DNA of 64,000 nucleotides from Gonatopus flavifemur (GCA_018340375.1 JAFFJZ010000002.1:12108001-12172000), one strand, 5' to 3'. Positions 1 to 13,208 are shown, counted from the first letter of the stretch. Numbers and translations are program-made. Notes: generated from the sequence alone by a model not told the origin.

Positions 1-1950
1 CCTTGTCACGGCTAATCTTCCCTCAGTCTGGATTTTTTCATTTTTCTTTCATCTTTACTTTACGGCGGGTCTTCAAATATTTATCATAAGAGTGAGGGAG
101 GGTATGTACACGGCGCTATGCCAAGTTTCTCTTTGTTGGACCGAAATCCTATATCGCAGGTATTTTATCCGTGCACTGTAGAAAAATCTCATGTCAGGAT
201 TTATTCAGTTACTTTTTGATGAAACGAAATTTTTCCGTTGGCCAATTACGAGTTTCTTGTCATGTGTTGAAATTTCAACTACGAATGATCATCTTTGATG
301 AAGAATAAATTTGTAATTTTTCTTAATCTTCATTCATTCCAAATTGTATTTGCTGTATAAAAATTGTGATACCCTGGGATGAAAGGAATTCATATACAAC
401 TAGAAAATTTGATGATAATTCGCTTTTAGGATATAAAATCTTGATGGATGGGAGAGAAGATAAAAGGAATCTTCGTAAATTCGTTCTGTTAACAAGTTCC
501 CAGGGAAATACCAAAGTCTGAAACGGGAGAACAGTAAAACTTGGTCAATTTCTGCTTGGAATCTTATGATGCTTATTGTGTTTTTCATTCTTCGTTCATT
601 CATCCACAACTCTTTGATCAATATTTCGCATTGAGTGATGGGATTGATGGTACATGATCACTTTGATTCACTTGAAACAAAATCAACTTTGTATTCCAAT
701 GAATAGAAAGATTTTGTTACATTGCGTTACGTCATCTCTCGTCAATTGATCGTCTCAGCAAGACGGGAAACCTTTCATATTTCAATTATGGAATAAAATC
801 ATTTGTGACGATGAGTGTGATTTGATTATTTCATCAAACGAATCAACGTTTCGTTCTCGTTTCGACGAAGGAAAGGGATGTATGATTAAAAATATATCCA
901 GTCCGGTAATCTGCTTTGGACTTATAATATTATATTGACGAAAGAATTCTCAACTACTGTCGATACCGGGAAATCAATTCATTTTGATATATCGTGGAGG
1001 TGATTTTTGTTGCTAAATAATAAGGGATTCCAAAAATTCATTTGACTCCGCCGGTTTTCATTTGATTATATTATACCCTCGTGGAAATTTCTCATCGAAT
1101 TATCGGTTCCATTCTCCAAATAACTTTTGATTTCTCAGGATCGTTGATCCTCTTCGTGTACATGAGTTTCTTCTACGGGAGAAAATTCAATAAAGCCGTA
1201 CTTTGCTCCATGAATTACGCTTGGTAAAACAAAGTTTTGAATCGTTCAATTTCTTAAAAGGAACGTAATATGTCACTTTGAAGATCATGTACTTTTGCAG
1301 TGTGATTAAAGAAAAATATTGAAGTGATGAGGGAATATGACGTTGAATGAATAAAGAATAATTTTGCGCGTACAAATTACTGTGTACACTGTTGAAGATT
1401 GTTCGAAACTTCGTAACTTTTTCAAACACATTTGTAACTGAAAATCCAAATTCTTGGTGTTTGAATTGAAGATTCATTTACAAGTGGTTGAATTTTCGAA
1501 TTTTCACCATATTATATGACATATTTATGTGTATATTCGTAACTGAAATTTCATAAAGATGTACCTTAAATTTTGAGTTACGTGTTTTTGAAGTTTCGTC
1601 CAGAACTTCTTAACAGGATACTGTTGGAAAAAATTTGTGAATTGCATAGACAAAATTTGGAAGCAATGAACACATAATTTTGTGTATTGAATTAACCATA
1701 GATTTGATGAGAATTGAAACAAATTTTTGTATGAAAACCATTTCGAAATAATATTGTGTTTGAATTTTAATAAAAGTGTGGAAGATTTAATATAAAAATG
1801 TGTGTTAATTGCTTCCATACTTTTGCGTTATAATCAACAGAATATTTTTTACTGTCTGCTTATGAAAAAGAAAAATTAATAAATAAATAAGTATAGCAAG
1901 GTTGAAAGAACAGTTTTGATTGATAATTTTAGCTCACTGAATTTTGCCAA
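1..1950. other. Non-coding AT-rich sequence, no supported gene
   Basis: Only short open frames rich in Phe, Ile and Asn occur, without splice-site context or recognisable motifs. It may be intergenic, or an intron if the plus-strand gene has more 5' exons. The last part (about 1632-1835) belongs to a dispersed repeat listed separately. Confidence 0.5.
1632..1835 (+). repeat. Dispersed repeat, copy 1 (copy 2 near 15794-15990)
   Basis: The two stretches align in the same orientation from AAATTTGTGAATT through GTGTTTGAATTT to an ACTTTTG block, with many substitutions. No ends or target duplication could be defined. Confidence 0.45.
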
Positions 1951-1959
1951 CAGGCACCC

Positions 1960-2265
1960 AGTGTCCATTGTAATGGACACATGATGTTCTTATATAATAT
2001 AGCTGTGTATTAAAATGCTTTGAAATATGAAAAACACTTTTTGGTACTCAAAACCTCTTTGAAATTGAACATATTTTTTTGAATATTCAAACTGCATCCT
2101 TTAGAATCAGTAGAATTGGTTCAAGTAATGGAAATTGCAGTATCAAAAATTTCGAAATTCTCATCACATTAGTTCCATTTAAAAACAACTGCTCTGATTT
2201 GTGGAACAATTTTGATGATTTGCTAAATTCTATGTCCATTGGAATGGACGTCAGATCAGAAAGGG
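1960..2265. mobile_element. Possible degraded piggyBac-type short element
   Basis: Palindromic GTCCATTGTAATGGAC at 1970-1985 and GTCCATTGGAATGGAC at about 2233-2248 face each other. The right side ends AGAAAGGG before TTAA, the piggyBac target. The left TTAA is not preserved, so this is tentative. Confidence 0.3.
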
Positions 2266-2340
2266 TTAAGTGTACACTTTTTATGAAGAGTTGCCCAGTT
2301 TATAAGATATGATATAGATCACACTTGCAGTAGTTGCAGT

Positions 2341-2649
2341 CACTGTTGGAAGAATTCTTAAATTCAATATGAAATTCCTCATGGAATATCAAATTTCCAG
2401 ATTGAATTCAATAACAGCTCCTAAATTGATTATTAATGATGAAATTTCAAAATTCATTTCTGTATTTATTTATCTCGATAACACTTGTTATTGAGTTTTA
2501 CATATATTGTTATTGATATTAAGAAGGAAAATCCTTAACATTGAGAATTAAATTATTCAATTCAATATATTATTGTGAAATTTATAAATTGTTTATGTAA
2601 AAAACTTCATAATATTTTTATGAAATCTCAGACAGATTTTTCTAACAGT
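2341..2649. mobile_element. MITE, CACTGTTGGAA family, copy 1
   Basis: Ends CACTGTTGGAAGAATTC and GATTTTTCTAACAGT form a terminal inverted repeat. A second full copy at 14454-14737 shares ends and interior. Confidence 0.7.
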
Positions 2650-3639
2650 CCACAAACTATCTTCTCAAATTCTTTCTGTTATATGAAAATTAATCAGACA
2701 AGATTTTTCAAGTTAAATCCTGATCTATTGAAATCATTTTGTGCTTTTATGATGAAGTTCATATCCGATTGATTCACCAAATGTATTTTGAATTCATCTG
2801 GGATACGTTTATTCGCCGAATGAACGAATCGCACGATAATTGAGAGATAAACATCGTTTATGAGAGAAATATTATCTTCATTCATATTAAAATACTCGTC
2901 AAACATTTTCACCGTATTTATTCATCAAGTTTTTATTCTCTAAAGACGCTCCACATCGTAAGAGAAACACGAAGATAACAATAACTTAATGACAGTGGAT
3001 TACGTAGGCTTTTACCAAACAAGAGATCTGTACTGATTGCGAAGAAAGTAAATAATTATTGTGATCTCGTCAATTATCAACCATCGTCGCTTTCATGTTT
3101 ATGCGAGATAGTGAATAAAATTTTCAAATTATTCACATTCTCATGTAGTAAAGTTTGTTCAAGATAACATGACTTATTATATACACTCTCGTAATTCATT
3201 ATCGATACATATATATTTAGAATTTGAAGGAAATTGAAAAATTGGTTCCTCATTCAATTGTATCTTCCATTAATAATTCTCAGAAAACTTTGTAAAATAA
3301 ATGGATCATTCTTCTGTTCACATACACCAGATGAAATGAAAAAACCTCGACTAAGATAAGGCACAGTGAAGCCATTAACTCTCATTAAAACGGTACTCAA
3401 TGTTCTATTCTGTTTTGAAATATCTTGAAAAACGCGAAACAAGGTTGAGTATTATAAACAAACGTGATTAACATTATGGATATATATTTTTCAACAGTCA
3501 GATAGTATGGTATCAGTAGATATACGTGAAAAATCAGTGGAATATTATGTAACTTGTAGTCAAGAAGTCTCTAATACGTGTCAAGAAAATTTTCTGGCCG
3601 AGTACATGTTTTATAAGTAGTCACGATTGCAGTATGAAA

Positions 3640-4030
3640 AGACTTAAAGGCCACCTGATCGGTCACGGTGTTCGCAGGTGTGTTTCCTTAAGTCGATTCC
3701 CCTCTGCCTCCCTTGCGAGAGGATTAACTACTTAGTATGCGTAGGAGTATCCCAGACCTGGGGGACACTTTTAAAACAATGGAACGACATTGGTTGGACC
3801 TCAGTTAGTGTTTCGGTTTCTATTGTCGCGTTAAATGAGGAACGTCTATACCAGCTTCAGGATTCTCCAGTTCTGATGGATTACAGTGTTTGTGTGATTG
3901 ATGTGATTCTCCTGAAATATCTACAGTGTTTGATTATCACCTATGGTGTCAGTTTCATAAATCTGGAAAATGGGGACAACAAACAAACGGGAAACATATT
4001 TTGTCGTCTATATTTTGACGGCTAATCACT
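3640..4030 (+). other. GC-richer unexplained segment
   Basis: Base composition rises sharply over the flanks (for example CCCCTCTGCCTCCCTTGCG). An open frame of 115 codons covers 3678-4025 and contains a Met at about 3876. No domain, splice consensus or repeat end is recognisable. It could be an untranslated exon, a TE remnant or a regulatory block. Confidence 0.3.
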
Positions 4031-4150
4031 GGTAGCGATTCGAAATTTCATTATATATACACTCAAAGGATCATGCAGAATTCCGCTTTTGTGAATTATT
4101 GCATTCAATGATACATTGAGCTTGCCATTGATACATCATTTACTTTAATC

Positions 4151-4352
4151 CACTAAGAGAAAAGGAAGCGTAAAAATTACAATCATAGAAGATGATAGTT
4201 CATTTGTCCAATGAATAGCTATTTGGAGAAAGAAAATTACTATTTAAATAGTAATTTATTGAACTAATGTTGAGCAATCATCTTCTGGGATCCACAATGT
4301 CTTCAATCTGTTAATGAAGATTGTAATTTTCACGCTTTTTTTCTTCTCAGTG
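4151..4352. mobile_element. MITE B family (CACTRAGAGAAAA...GCGT ends), short copy
   Basis: Left end CACTAAGAGAAAAGGAAGCG and right end CGCTTTTTTTCTTCTCAGTG are inverted copies. Inner arms share the AGATGATTGCTCAAC block with the nested copy at 11656-12151. Confidence 0.78.
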
Positions 4353-5099
4353 TGATTTGTTGAAATCCTAATGATGTCTGCAAATTGTTCCGTATACAAT
4401 TCTTATTCTCCACACAACAAAATATTTTTTATATTATATGATCATTTCTTTCAACTTCCTTCACAGTTGTTATTTTGCTTATATTTGTACCAGATTCATA
4501 AATTCACTTCGGAGAAATTATTGAAATGAGTGAATTTATAAACCCACTTTCTCCAATTACGTAAAGCTATTTCATACGCAGAATGAATAATTCTACTCAC
4601 GATTTCGAGTTGGTTTTTTTTTTTTCATCCACGTGAAACAATGAGTTGATTTTGGTATAGTTCGAAAAACAAAGGGTAATCTTACGTTATGAACGATTCA
4701 AACGTTTATTCAATACGTGATGTAGTAAAAGCTTTTGCATCATCACAATCATTATTCACATTACGTGAATTGTATTATCAATGGGCGGAAGCATCATTTG
4801 GATTGAAAAGTCACTCATAAGAATTATTATAATTCAACGTATCCTTCAAACTTGATCCAAATATATCAGCACGGTTCCTGACAAGGCTTGGACCGCCTGG
4901 CTGCAATGAGAAAATTCTACAATCGGATTCAAAATTCGCGAACACTTTAGAGTCAATGTGCGGAAGAATTAATTGAATGATCTACACGATTAAAAATTGC
5001 GTACCCACGATTGCAATCACTTTACTGTAAAATCAATGAGGAAAAAGATTCGATAAGTACTCGAAAACAAGTTTTGTCCTAGCGGCAGAGGAATGCGAA

Positions 5100-7255
5100 G
5101 AGAAACTTCGCGATCAGAGGTGGCAGTAATTCGATGAAAACTCAATTTAATTGGCGTTTAATTGAAAATTGAAGTTTAATTCTGAATTTGAAGTTTTGTC
5201 AATCGACAATTAAATTTAATTCTGAATTTGAAGTTTTCACAATTAACGATCAAATTCAACCATCAATTTGACGTTTTTTTTGTCAATGAACAATTAAATT
5301 CAAATCTAAATAGAAAATTCAATTCAATTCTTAATCGATCATTTTTTAAAAGTGATCTGAAACTTTTTTATCCGCATCACCTGAGAAAAATTTGTTGTGT
5401 GAGCTGAGAACGGCTCATATAAATTCGGAAATTGTCAGCAATATATTTTCAATTGTCCTCAAAAAAGGTCCGTACAAAGTCTGAATTTTGGATTTTACCA
5501 AAACCTTATTCTTCAAATGCGTATTTTTGTTCTGAATTCAAAATGTCGGCTCTGTGTACAGCTTGAAGAACGTGTGATTAGCGAAATCAATATGCAAACA
5601 ATACTTTTGAAATATTGCATAAACAAATGACCGCACTTTTGTTCGATTTCAATTTATATAAATTGCAATTCATATTCTAATTAATAGATGAAGAGTATAT
5701 TCAAATCAAGAATCGTCTCACTTACTCATTACAATTAGGAATTGATTCAATCGATAGAGATTAATTCAATTGAATTGAATTTTTAATTGAAAAAATTTCA
5801 ATTGAAAATCTAATTTATTTGTTATTTGAAAAGAATTTCAACTGAGAAGTCAATTTATTCGATTTTTCTTAGTAATCATTTCGGGTTTCATTACCATTCG
5901 CTCTGGAATCAGAATTCTTTATTCCCAAAGTTTCAATTGAAATCAATATTTTCCATTTTCTTAACTTACAATGAAAACTGAGGAAAATGAATATTTCGAT
6001 TTCAGAAATAATGAAATAATGAAAGAACCATTACTGCCGATCTCTGTTCATTTGTTGAGTAAAAATATTTTAATTAAGAATTGAACTTGAGTGTTGATGA
6101 AAAAATTGGCAATTCAATTGTCAATTGAAAAAGATTTGAATCAAGGATTAAATTCAATTGTAAATTGAAAAAACTCTGAATTAAAAGTTACATTGAGTTG
6201 CGAATTAGAAAAGTCTTTAATTAAGAATCAAATTGGATTGATCATTGAAAAAGTCTCAATTGAGGAGTCAATTTATTTGCAGAGATTGGGAATAATGATT
6301 GATGGTCTTCATTATCATGAAATATGGAATCAGAATTTCACAACTTACGATGGAAACTGAGGAAAATACGAATTCTGATTCTCCATATAATGGGAAATGA
6401 ATCCCAAAATTGTTGATGAAAAAATCATTACTGTCGATCTCTCTTTATTTTGTAATTGAAAAAATTGTATTATAATTCTAGAAATTATGAATAGATCATC
6501 ACTGCCGAGCTTCATTGATTTGTTAATTAAGAATATTTCAATTAAAAATCCGATTCGAGTGTTGGAGAAAAAATTTTAATTATGAATTGAATTTAATTGT
6601 CAATTGAAAAAGCTCCGAATCAAAAAATTCAATTCAATTGTTAATTGAGGGAACTTCGAATCAAGGATTAAATTGAATTGCGAATTAAAAAAGCCTTGAA
6701 TTGAGAATTAAATTGAATTATTAATTGGAAAAAATCTCAATTGAGAAGTAAATTTATTTGCAGAGAGTTGGGAATGATGATTTTTTTTTCAGTAACGATT
6801 TAGAGTTTTATTATCATCATTTATGGAAACAGAGTTTTCTCTTCCCACAGTTTCAATTGAAATCAACATTCCCTATTTTCATAACTCACGATGGGAACTG
6901 AGGAAAATGAAAATCCTGATCCTACAGATAATGAGCAATAAATCTGCCGATCTCTGTCTATTCGTTGATTGAAAAAATTTTAATCAAGAATTCAATCCGA
7001 TTGTCAATTGAAAAAACTTCCAATTGACAATTGAATTGAATCTTGAATTGTTAGAACTTTGAATTAAGAATTGAATTTGAATATCGATTGAAAGAACTGT
7101 GAATGAAGAGGTAAATTGAAGTGTTGGAAGAAAAAATATGGCAATTAAAATGAAAATTTCGTTATCAATTGGAATAAATTTCAATTAAGAATTACATTTA
7201 ATTTTCAAATGAGAAACATTCTCAATCAAGAATCAAATTCCGATCGTTTATTGTG
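5100..7255. repeat. Degenerate tandem array rich in AATTGA, about 0.42-0.49 kb units
   Basis: Landmarks recur in order. A 'CTGAGGAAAATGAA' type block lies near 5980, 6360 and 6900. A 'CTGCCGATCTCTG' type block lies near 6035, 6435, 6500 and 6943. Between them are long runs of TCAATTGAAAAA variants. Units are diverged, so this is an old satellite-like or repeatedly duplicated non-coding region. No gene is visible. Confidence 0.65.
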
Positions 7256-8670
7256 TCTTTCTTCGCTTATTTAATTTACCAACCTGTGCGTGATAATGAA
7301 CAATAAAAACCCAAACGCTATCGAAATTGATATTCAATATACGTTCAGAAAGTTGATTCAATTGATGGAACAATATTTAATGAAAATAAAAATAATGGTT
7401 TTGTCAAAATCCGGTTTTTTTAGTTGGAAAAAAATTCTATTCTTCGACTTCGCTCAATATTTTGTCCTGTTTGAAATGTATAAGGCCAACCTTGCAGTTA
7501 ATAACACCCTGAACGACCAAGTCATTTTTCTATCCTCAAAGATATCTGATTAAAAATTTGAAATTGATCGAACAAAAATAAAAAATGCAGATCATAAAAA
7601 ACGTTTGCAACAAAACACATTCCCTTAGATATAAAAAAACATGTCCTCCCAATTGAAGTAATCAACTTGTTTGAGGAGGATCTCGCTTTGATTAAGAAAT
7701 CACATCGCATTCAAAATTATAAAGCTTGAATTCGTTTAGACGTTGAAACTGTGAGCTCTATCTACTTTTCCTTTCTCTACTTTGTGAGATTGAAATTTTC
7801 ATTTCTCATCCCTGTCAGTGCCCTCCTCAGCGTTGTTTGCGAGATCGGGGATTGTTTCCTTTATCACTTCCTAGATTATCTTTTCCAGAGATGAGAAATA
7901 CCATACTATATGAATCCATCTGTATTCATCATGTTCAATTCTATATGATGTACGTGAGACTCATTTATCATCACTTTTCCACTTGCACAAATTTTTATGT
8001 GATCTCAACGTTCCTCTGAGATACTCTAATTCGGATGTTCTTTCTTTTATGAATGAATCTTTTTCTTCTCTTTTTGATTGTATTTTCCGTGCGCGAATGC
8101 AAATGTGTTTTCTACTCCATATTATGCATGTATGTAATTTTAGTTTCCTTCTCAAACTACCACTTTACTTGTTATCTATTTCTTTGTTTCGTTTCATCCC
8201 TCTCTCTGATACGCGTAATTCTATCTCTTTATCACGAAGTATATTCTCGTTGGTTCTCATACTTGGAGAATTTCCATTTTGGTTGCGTCTAAAATCTCTC
8301 ATTTTCCTTCCTCTCGTTTACCTCTCTTACTTTATGAATTTCCACTCTTGTTTTACTCCTTCTGCTTTCGGCAGGCACTCTTTTCCGGGATATTAGATGT
8401 TTCGAATCTACCCTCGTGATGCGGGTTTTGAACTTGGGCAATGAATATGAAATTGATGAAATTGCATGATTCGAGGTGATCTTACAGCTCTTTTAGACTT
8501 TCATAGAAGGGAATGAGGAAAAAATAATTTTGTGTTGTTCGCGCAACCGAATGTGATCAAACACAATGTTATGTTCATCACCGATAAAAATAATTAGCTA
8601 TTATTCGGATCGATAGAAATTGATTACGGGAACTATTTTTTGCTTACACAGTTACTCATTCAACGGCAAT
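7256..8670. other. Non-coding interval with a pyrimidine-rich stretch
   Basis: From about 7750 to 8400 the plus strand is C/T-rich with no regular repeat. The strand bias creates open frames on the plus strand (137 codons at 7983-8396) that look like composition artefacts. No element ends or exon signals were found. Confidence 0.4.
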
Positions 8671-8671
8671 A

Positions 8672-8876
8672 GCGAAAAATGTAGCTGCCACAGCTAGAAT
8701 TTCATAACTAAATCATTTGTCTATCCAAATATCAACCACAAAACCTACACAATCACAGCTACGATTTTCTCCTGTGGCAGCTGATCAATAGCTATAACTG
8801 CAATTATTTTAAATATAGCAGTGAAAAAAGGGTGCTAAAAAAGTGAGTAGCTGCTATAGCTATTCCATTTTTTCGC
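8672..8876. mobile_element. MITE, AGCTG-rich family, diverged copy
   Basis: Arms GCGAAAAATGTAGCTGCCAC and GCTGCTATAGCTATTCC...TTTTTCGC face each other. The interior repeats TAGCTG as in the copies at 36118 and 62388. Confidence 0.5.
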
Positions 8877-8879
8877 GTG

Positions 8880-10270
8880 AAAATTCAAAAAAATACTTGT
8901 CTCTCTCTCGCGTGATAAGAGTATACAATACCTTTCATCAAATGACATAAAAATTGTGTAGAAGAAGAGTGAATTAGTGAAACTTTGAATCCCAAATCGA
9001 ATCTCTGTAAGATTCACGATGATACAAACTGTAGATTAGGTCAAAGAAAGATAAAATAGGGACTAATAATTATTCCAACCTTTTGTAATATCAAGATGAT
9101 CAAGATAATTTGAGAGTATAAATGGAATCAATGGAATGGGGTGGAACCTTGATCATTCAAACAAAATTAGCAGAGATATATGTCAAAATATGCAACGAGA
9201 CCTGCACCGAGACCGATACCAAGACTAGTTCCGAGACTGAGAGAATATCTTAGTTATCCTCTGCGATAAAATCTAAATTCCATGTGATTTTGTTACACCT
9301 TAAGTAGAAGCTTGATTGCATTCAAAATTTTTATGTCTTGAATCTTTAGGACAGGAAATATGGATGATTTTTCAATTTAAGACGAGAGTCTCGTGTGAAG
9401 CCCTACCGGAGTGTAGATAGTGAAAATGTGGAAATAAATTCAACAATTTCACACAACATCATTCCACAGTTATGAGTCATTGACAATATATTGCAATTTG
9501 CATTCATCTTTATGTACCATGATATTGAAAATTTGAATATAAATTAATTGTTCAAGGCAACCATAAATATCATTTCATCTTTTGTGTCAAATTATGAATT
9601 CATCTCGGTCCCTTTTCGTATTAATGGATGTCACTTCCAGAACTAATGTGCCTTTTAAATCCGCACAAATCATATCCCATTGGATTTATTGTTCGATCCA
9701 TCTTTTCGTTTGATTTATGCACGGAGCAGCTCATCCCTGAAAAGATTATATGCAAGATATATCGATTTGCTAATGAGTCCTGGAGCAATCTTTCTGTAAT
9801 TTCATTTGAAACGATATTTGCGTCGTGAATAGATTCAACACCATACAATACAATCAATTCTATGAATTCGGGTGACTCGTTTATGGTGTGCATTAGTCAG
9901 TTTTTGTTGATTGTTCCATCTTCTTGTTCCATCATATGTAATGAATCCTTCAAGAGGAATATTTTACATTACATTATCGAGGCATTACAAAACTCGACTT
10001 AATTGATTATATTTTTTGTTTTTTTTGGATTTGCAATTTAAATTCAGAATTATGCTTCTCCAAACAAGAGAAAATTCAATTAGTCTCAGACCCTAGAGAT
10101 GGATCACATCATTACACTTTTAATAGAAATGCAGAGATCACAGATTAATAAACGAAGATGGTCTAGTGCTTTATGAGAATTCATTTCCTTTTGAGATCAA
10201 ATTCAATATGTTTAATTATTGACGTCAAATAGAGTTGATCATGATCATGTCATTTTATTGGAATGATTGA
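8880..10270. other. Non-coding interval, nothing recognised
   Basis: Overlapping open frames on both strands at 9621-9893 lack codon bias, domains and splice signals. A short repetitive ACCGAGACCGATACC motif lies near 9205-9230. No other structure was seen. Confidence 0.4.
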
Positions 10271-10312
10271 TACACTGTGAAAAATATTTGTGAATTCCCA
10301 AAAAGAAAAGTA

Positions 10313-10510
10313 CACGGAGAAAAATAATGTAGTAAAATAGTATTATTTCGTCAAATGTCGTCACAATTACCTGACGGTCTCAGAAGCTTTCTTACAGAAT
10401 GTGGGGAAAATTATTGCAGTTGTAGTATTCTATTCCACATTTGAGGAGTACTTCTCAAGAAATGAGACATATAGCACTAATTTACTGGAAAATGTTGTAA
10501 TTTTCCTGTG
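10313..10510. mobile_element. MITE with CACGGAGAAAAATAATG end
   Basis: Left end TA-CACGGAGAAAAATAATGTA and a degraded right end (TTGTAATTTTCCTGTG). A CACTGTGAAAAATATTTGTG end at 10273 suggests it entered an older element whose other end I could not find. Confidence 0.5.
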
Positions 10511-10558
10511 TTAATGATGTTGTAAAGTGACCTCAAAAATTGCTATATTTCACCTTCA

Positions 10559-10661
10559 CAGCACCACAGTCGCAGGCGAATTCTCAAAGAATTCATAAAG
10601 AACACAACCAGTTCAATAAGAATTCTTTATGAATTCTTCTGGAACTGTGGTGGCTGTGTGA
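10559..10661. mobile_element. Short inverted-repeat element
   Basis: CACAGCACCACAGT...AGAATTCATAAAGAA faces GAATTCTTTATGAATTC...ACTGTGGTGGCTGTG, giving arms of about 45 bases. Confidence 0.6.
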
Positions 10662-11342
10662 TATTCGATTCGATTTCAAACTAATCGTGCACTTCCACGT
10701 GAAACATTGAAGACATATATGAAGTGAATGAAAAAAACGTACGGGGGTCAGAAGAATTTAATCAGAATTCGTTCGACTAATAAAAAACTTGGAAAATAAT
10801 AAGGTTGGGGAGATCGATGATGAATTAACGGAAATTGTTCAGATTTCTAGTTTGAATGTGCTGAATAAATTATTCAAATCAGTTGCATAATTGTGATCAT
10901 TCGAGAGGAAGTGAGAACCGATTAAAGTGAAAATCATTATACGATAAATCTATTAACTCGTGTATTCGGTTCATTGGCTACAATCACGCGTAGAAAATTG
11001 GAGAAGATGCGAGAAACATTGATTGAAGATTTATGCAGTTGAATGAAAAATCATCTACAATTCTATAATACATAAGTACAAAAAACGGTGATTGTTTGTG
11101 TGTTTTTTTTTTTAGTGATATTCGACTATTGTGGTTGAAAAACACCCCCCAAAAATGAGCACCATGTTTACTAAAGTAATTAAAACAACATGGTTTCAGA
11201 ATTCCGCTGAGTTCCGGACAGAAAAACTATTTGTGCGGTCTGAGAATAAGATTAGGGCCAAACTAGAGCAAATTAGTTGTTTTCCAGATGATACGCAAAG
11301 CGATTGTTTGGATCACATTGTTTCCATATCTTGGCTTTCCTA

Positions 11343-11592
11343 CACTGTAAAGAATATTCGTGAATTTCCAAGCAGAAAAGTATGACGAAAAACTTACAGA
11401 TTGGTAGATTTCCAAATTGTTTGGAAACTCACAAATTTTCTGTAAATTTCCAAACAATGTTTTTGATTTCCCAAAAGAGATTTGTCAATTGACACAAATT
11501 GTTTGTAATTTCACCCACTGTGTTTGTGAACTTACCAAAAAATGTTTGCTAAAAAACTTCCAAACCTTTTTTTGGAAGTTTTTTTTATAGTG
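11343..11592. mobile_element. MITE, CACTGTAAAGAATATTCG end
   Basis: Left end after TA is CACTGTAAAGAATATTCGTG. Right end is TTTTATAGTG. The inner right arm contains a small hairpin (AACTTCCAAA...TTTGGAAGTT). Confidence 0.5.
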
Positions 11593-11655
11593 TGGTGAAA
11601 ATCCAAAAGTGAAAGGAGCGGGAAACACACGCGAAAAATGCAGAGAAAAAATATA

Positions 11656-12151
11656 CACTGTGAACAAAAAAGCGTAACAATTACAATCTTCATCAACAAA
11701 TTGAAAAAATTGTGGATCGTGGAAGATAATCGCTGCACATTAGTTCAATAAATTACCATTTGAATAGTATATTTGTTTCTTGAAATACACAGAGAGAAAT
11801 AATTACTATCATCAAAAATATATTTTCTTGTTCCAAGAAATTCATGTCTCCAAAAATATTTTTTCCTAATTCAAGAAAGTTTTTCTGAAACCAAGCATAG
11901 ATTTCTTGAATTGAGAAAATATTTTCTTGATTCAAGAAAATTTCTCTTGGCTCAACACCATTTTAACTGCATTCAAGAATATATATTCTTCAAAATATTC
12001 AGGAATATATTTTCTTGGTATTAGTAATTATTTCTTTCAGTGTATAGTAATTTATTTCACTAATAGTTGAGCAATCATCTTCCGTGATCCGCGATGTCTT
12101 GCGAACCTGTTAATAAAAATTGTAATTTTGACGCTTCTTTTTCTCTCAGTG
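11656..12151. mobile_element. MITE B family, inserted in MITE A
   Basis: Ends CACTGTGAACAAAAAAGCGT and ACGCTTCTTTTTCTCTCAGTG, flanked by TA on both sides. Arms match the short copy at 4151-4352. It is itself interrupted at 11788-12042. Confidence 0.8.
11788..12042. mobile_element. MITE C family, inserted in MITE B
   Basis: Ends CACAGAGAGAAATAATTACT and GTAATTATTTCTTTCAGTG, with TA at 11786-11787 and 12043-12044. Inner TTTTCTTGATTCAAGAAA-type repeats match a second copy at 58214-58444. Confidence 0.82.
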
Positions 12152-12531
12152 TAGTAATCTTGATTCAAAATTTGAGAATATTTCTTTAATCCTGAGAATA
12201 TTCTTTGGGTTTATAGTGAAGGTCTGACGATTCAAATTTTTGTTGAATTTTATTTCAAAAAGGGTGGGAAAACAATAGAGAAAAATATGAACTTTCCAAA
12301 AGTCGCACCTGAAATTTTACAAAGTATAAATAATAGGACTTCGAAATTTTGTTATTTACTTTGTAAAATTCCAGGCGCGACTTTTGAGGAGTTCATATTT
12401 TTCTCTATTGTTTGTCGAATATTGATAATTTAACAAAAATGTGAATCGTTCTATCTTTGTTACAAATATAAGGAATATTCCCAAATTTTTATCAAAGACT
12501 ACTATAGTTTCGACCTGCATTTTTCTTCGTG

Positions 12532-13208
12532 CAAATGGAGCCTGATGAAATGTTCCAATTTCTTCCTAAATTACGCCTAGATGACTCTTGGTTACGCTTT
12601 CGTCGTGCTCCAACGCCTCATTTGGACCAGAATCGTTCCTGAGTACACTTTTTTTCACTCTCCGCTCTTTGTTTCTCTTGTTCATTCCAGTTGATTCCTC
12701 CTCTCTTACTTCTTCTCAACCAAAAAGCACATGGAAGTCAAATAAATAATGTCGCTATAATCAGACAGAATCGCTCTCTCAGCTATACTTCAATTTTGAT
12801 AGCCATGTATAATGCCTCCAAAGGACAATACTTCATTTAAACATAGTCATCGAGATACAGTGTCACAACAATCGCATATCAGCTGTACAGAATGACGATA
12901 AAAAACAAGAAAAATGTTCTTTTGTTCCACTCTAATTTTACGTGCTCCCATATCTCAAACACGTTATCATGATTTTTGCCCTTTTCTGAAGGTATAATCT
13001 TTGTTCGTAAATATTTTCAGAGAATGTAGTTCAAGGGGGACGTTTATATAGCAGATTTCCTACACATTTATGCTCAGCAATTATAATAATTGTTATAGCT
13101 ATTGGTAATTGAGCAATTGCGAATTTCTCCAATAGTTGATCTCGATCGATTGATACATATTCGAAATGTTCAAACTGTATCGTTTTGTGATAGTCGATGT
13201 TTCAACTG
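12532..13208. other. Non-coding interval between two MITE A copies
   Basis: No open frame, repeat end or splice context is supportable in this stretch. Confidence 0.4.

Larger units (their letters stand above)
11628..12531. mobile_element. MITE A family (outermost of three nested elements)
   Basis: Left fragment CACGCGAAAAATGCAG plus AAAATATA (11628-11655) and the rest from 12152 to CTGCATTTTTCTTCGTG at 12531 together make one family A element. The family is known here from intact copies at 13209-13682 and 53377-53814. The gap is filled exactly by MITE B. Confidence 0.78.

Noticed and set aside
3678..4025. 115-codon open frame as a gene
   Set aside because: No recognisable protein motif, no good start context and no supported splice sites. 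It is kept only as an unexplained segment.
7983..8396. 137-codon open frame on the plus strand
   Set aside because: Caused by the pyrimidine-rich strand bias. Overlapping frames are open too, with no domain or splice context.
9621..9893. Open frames on both strands
   Set aside because: Mutual shadows without codon bias, motif or splice signals.
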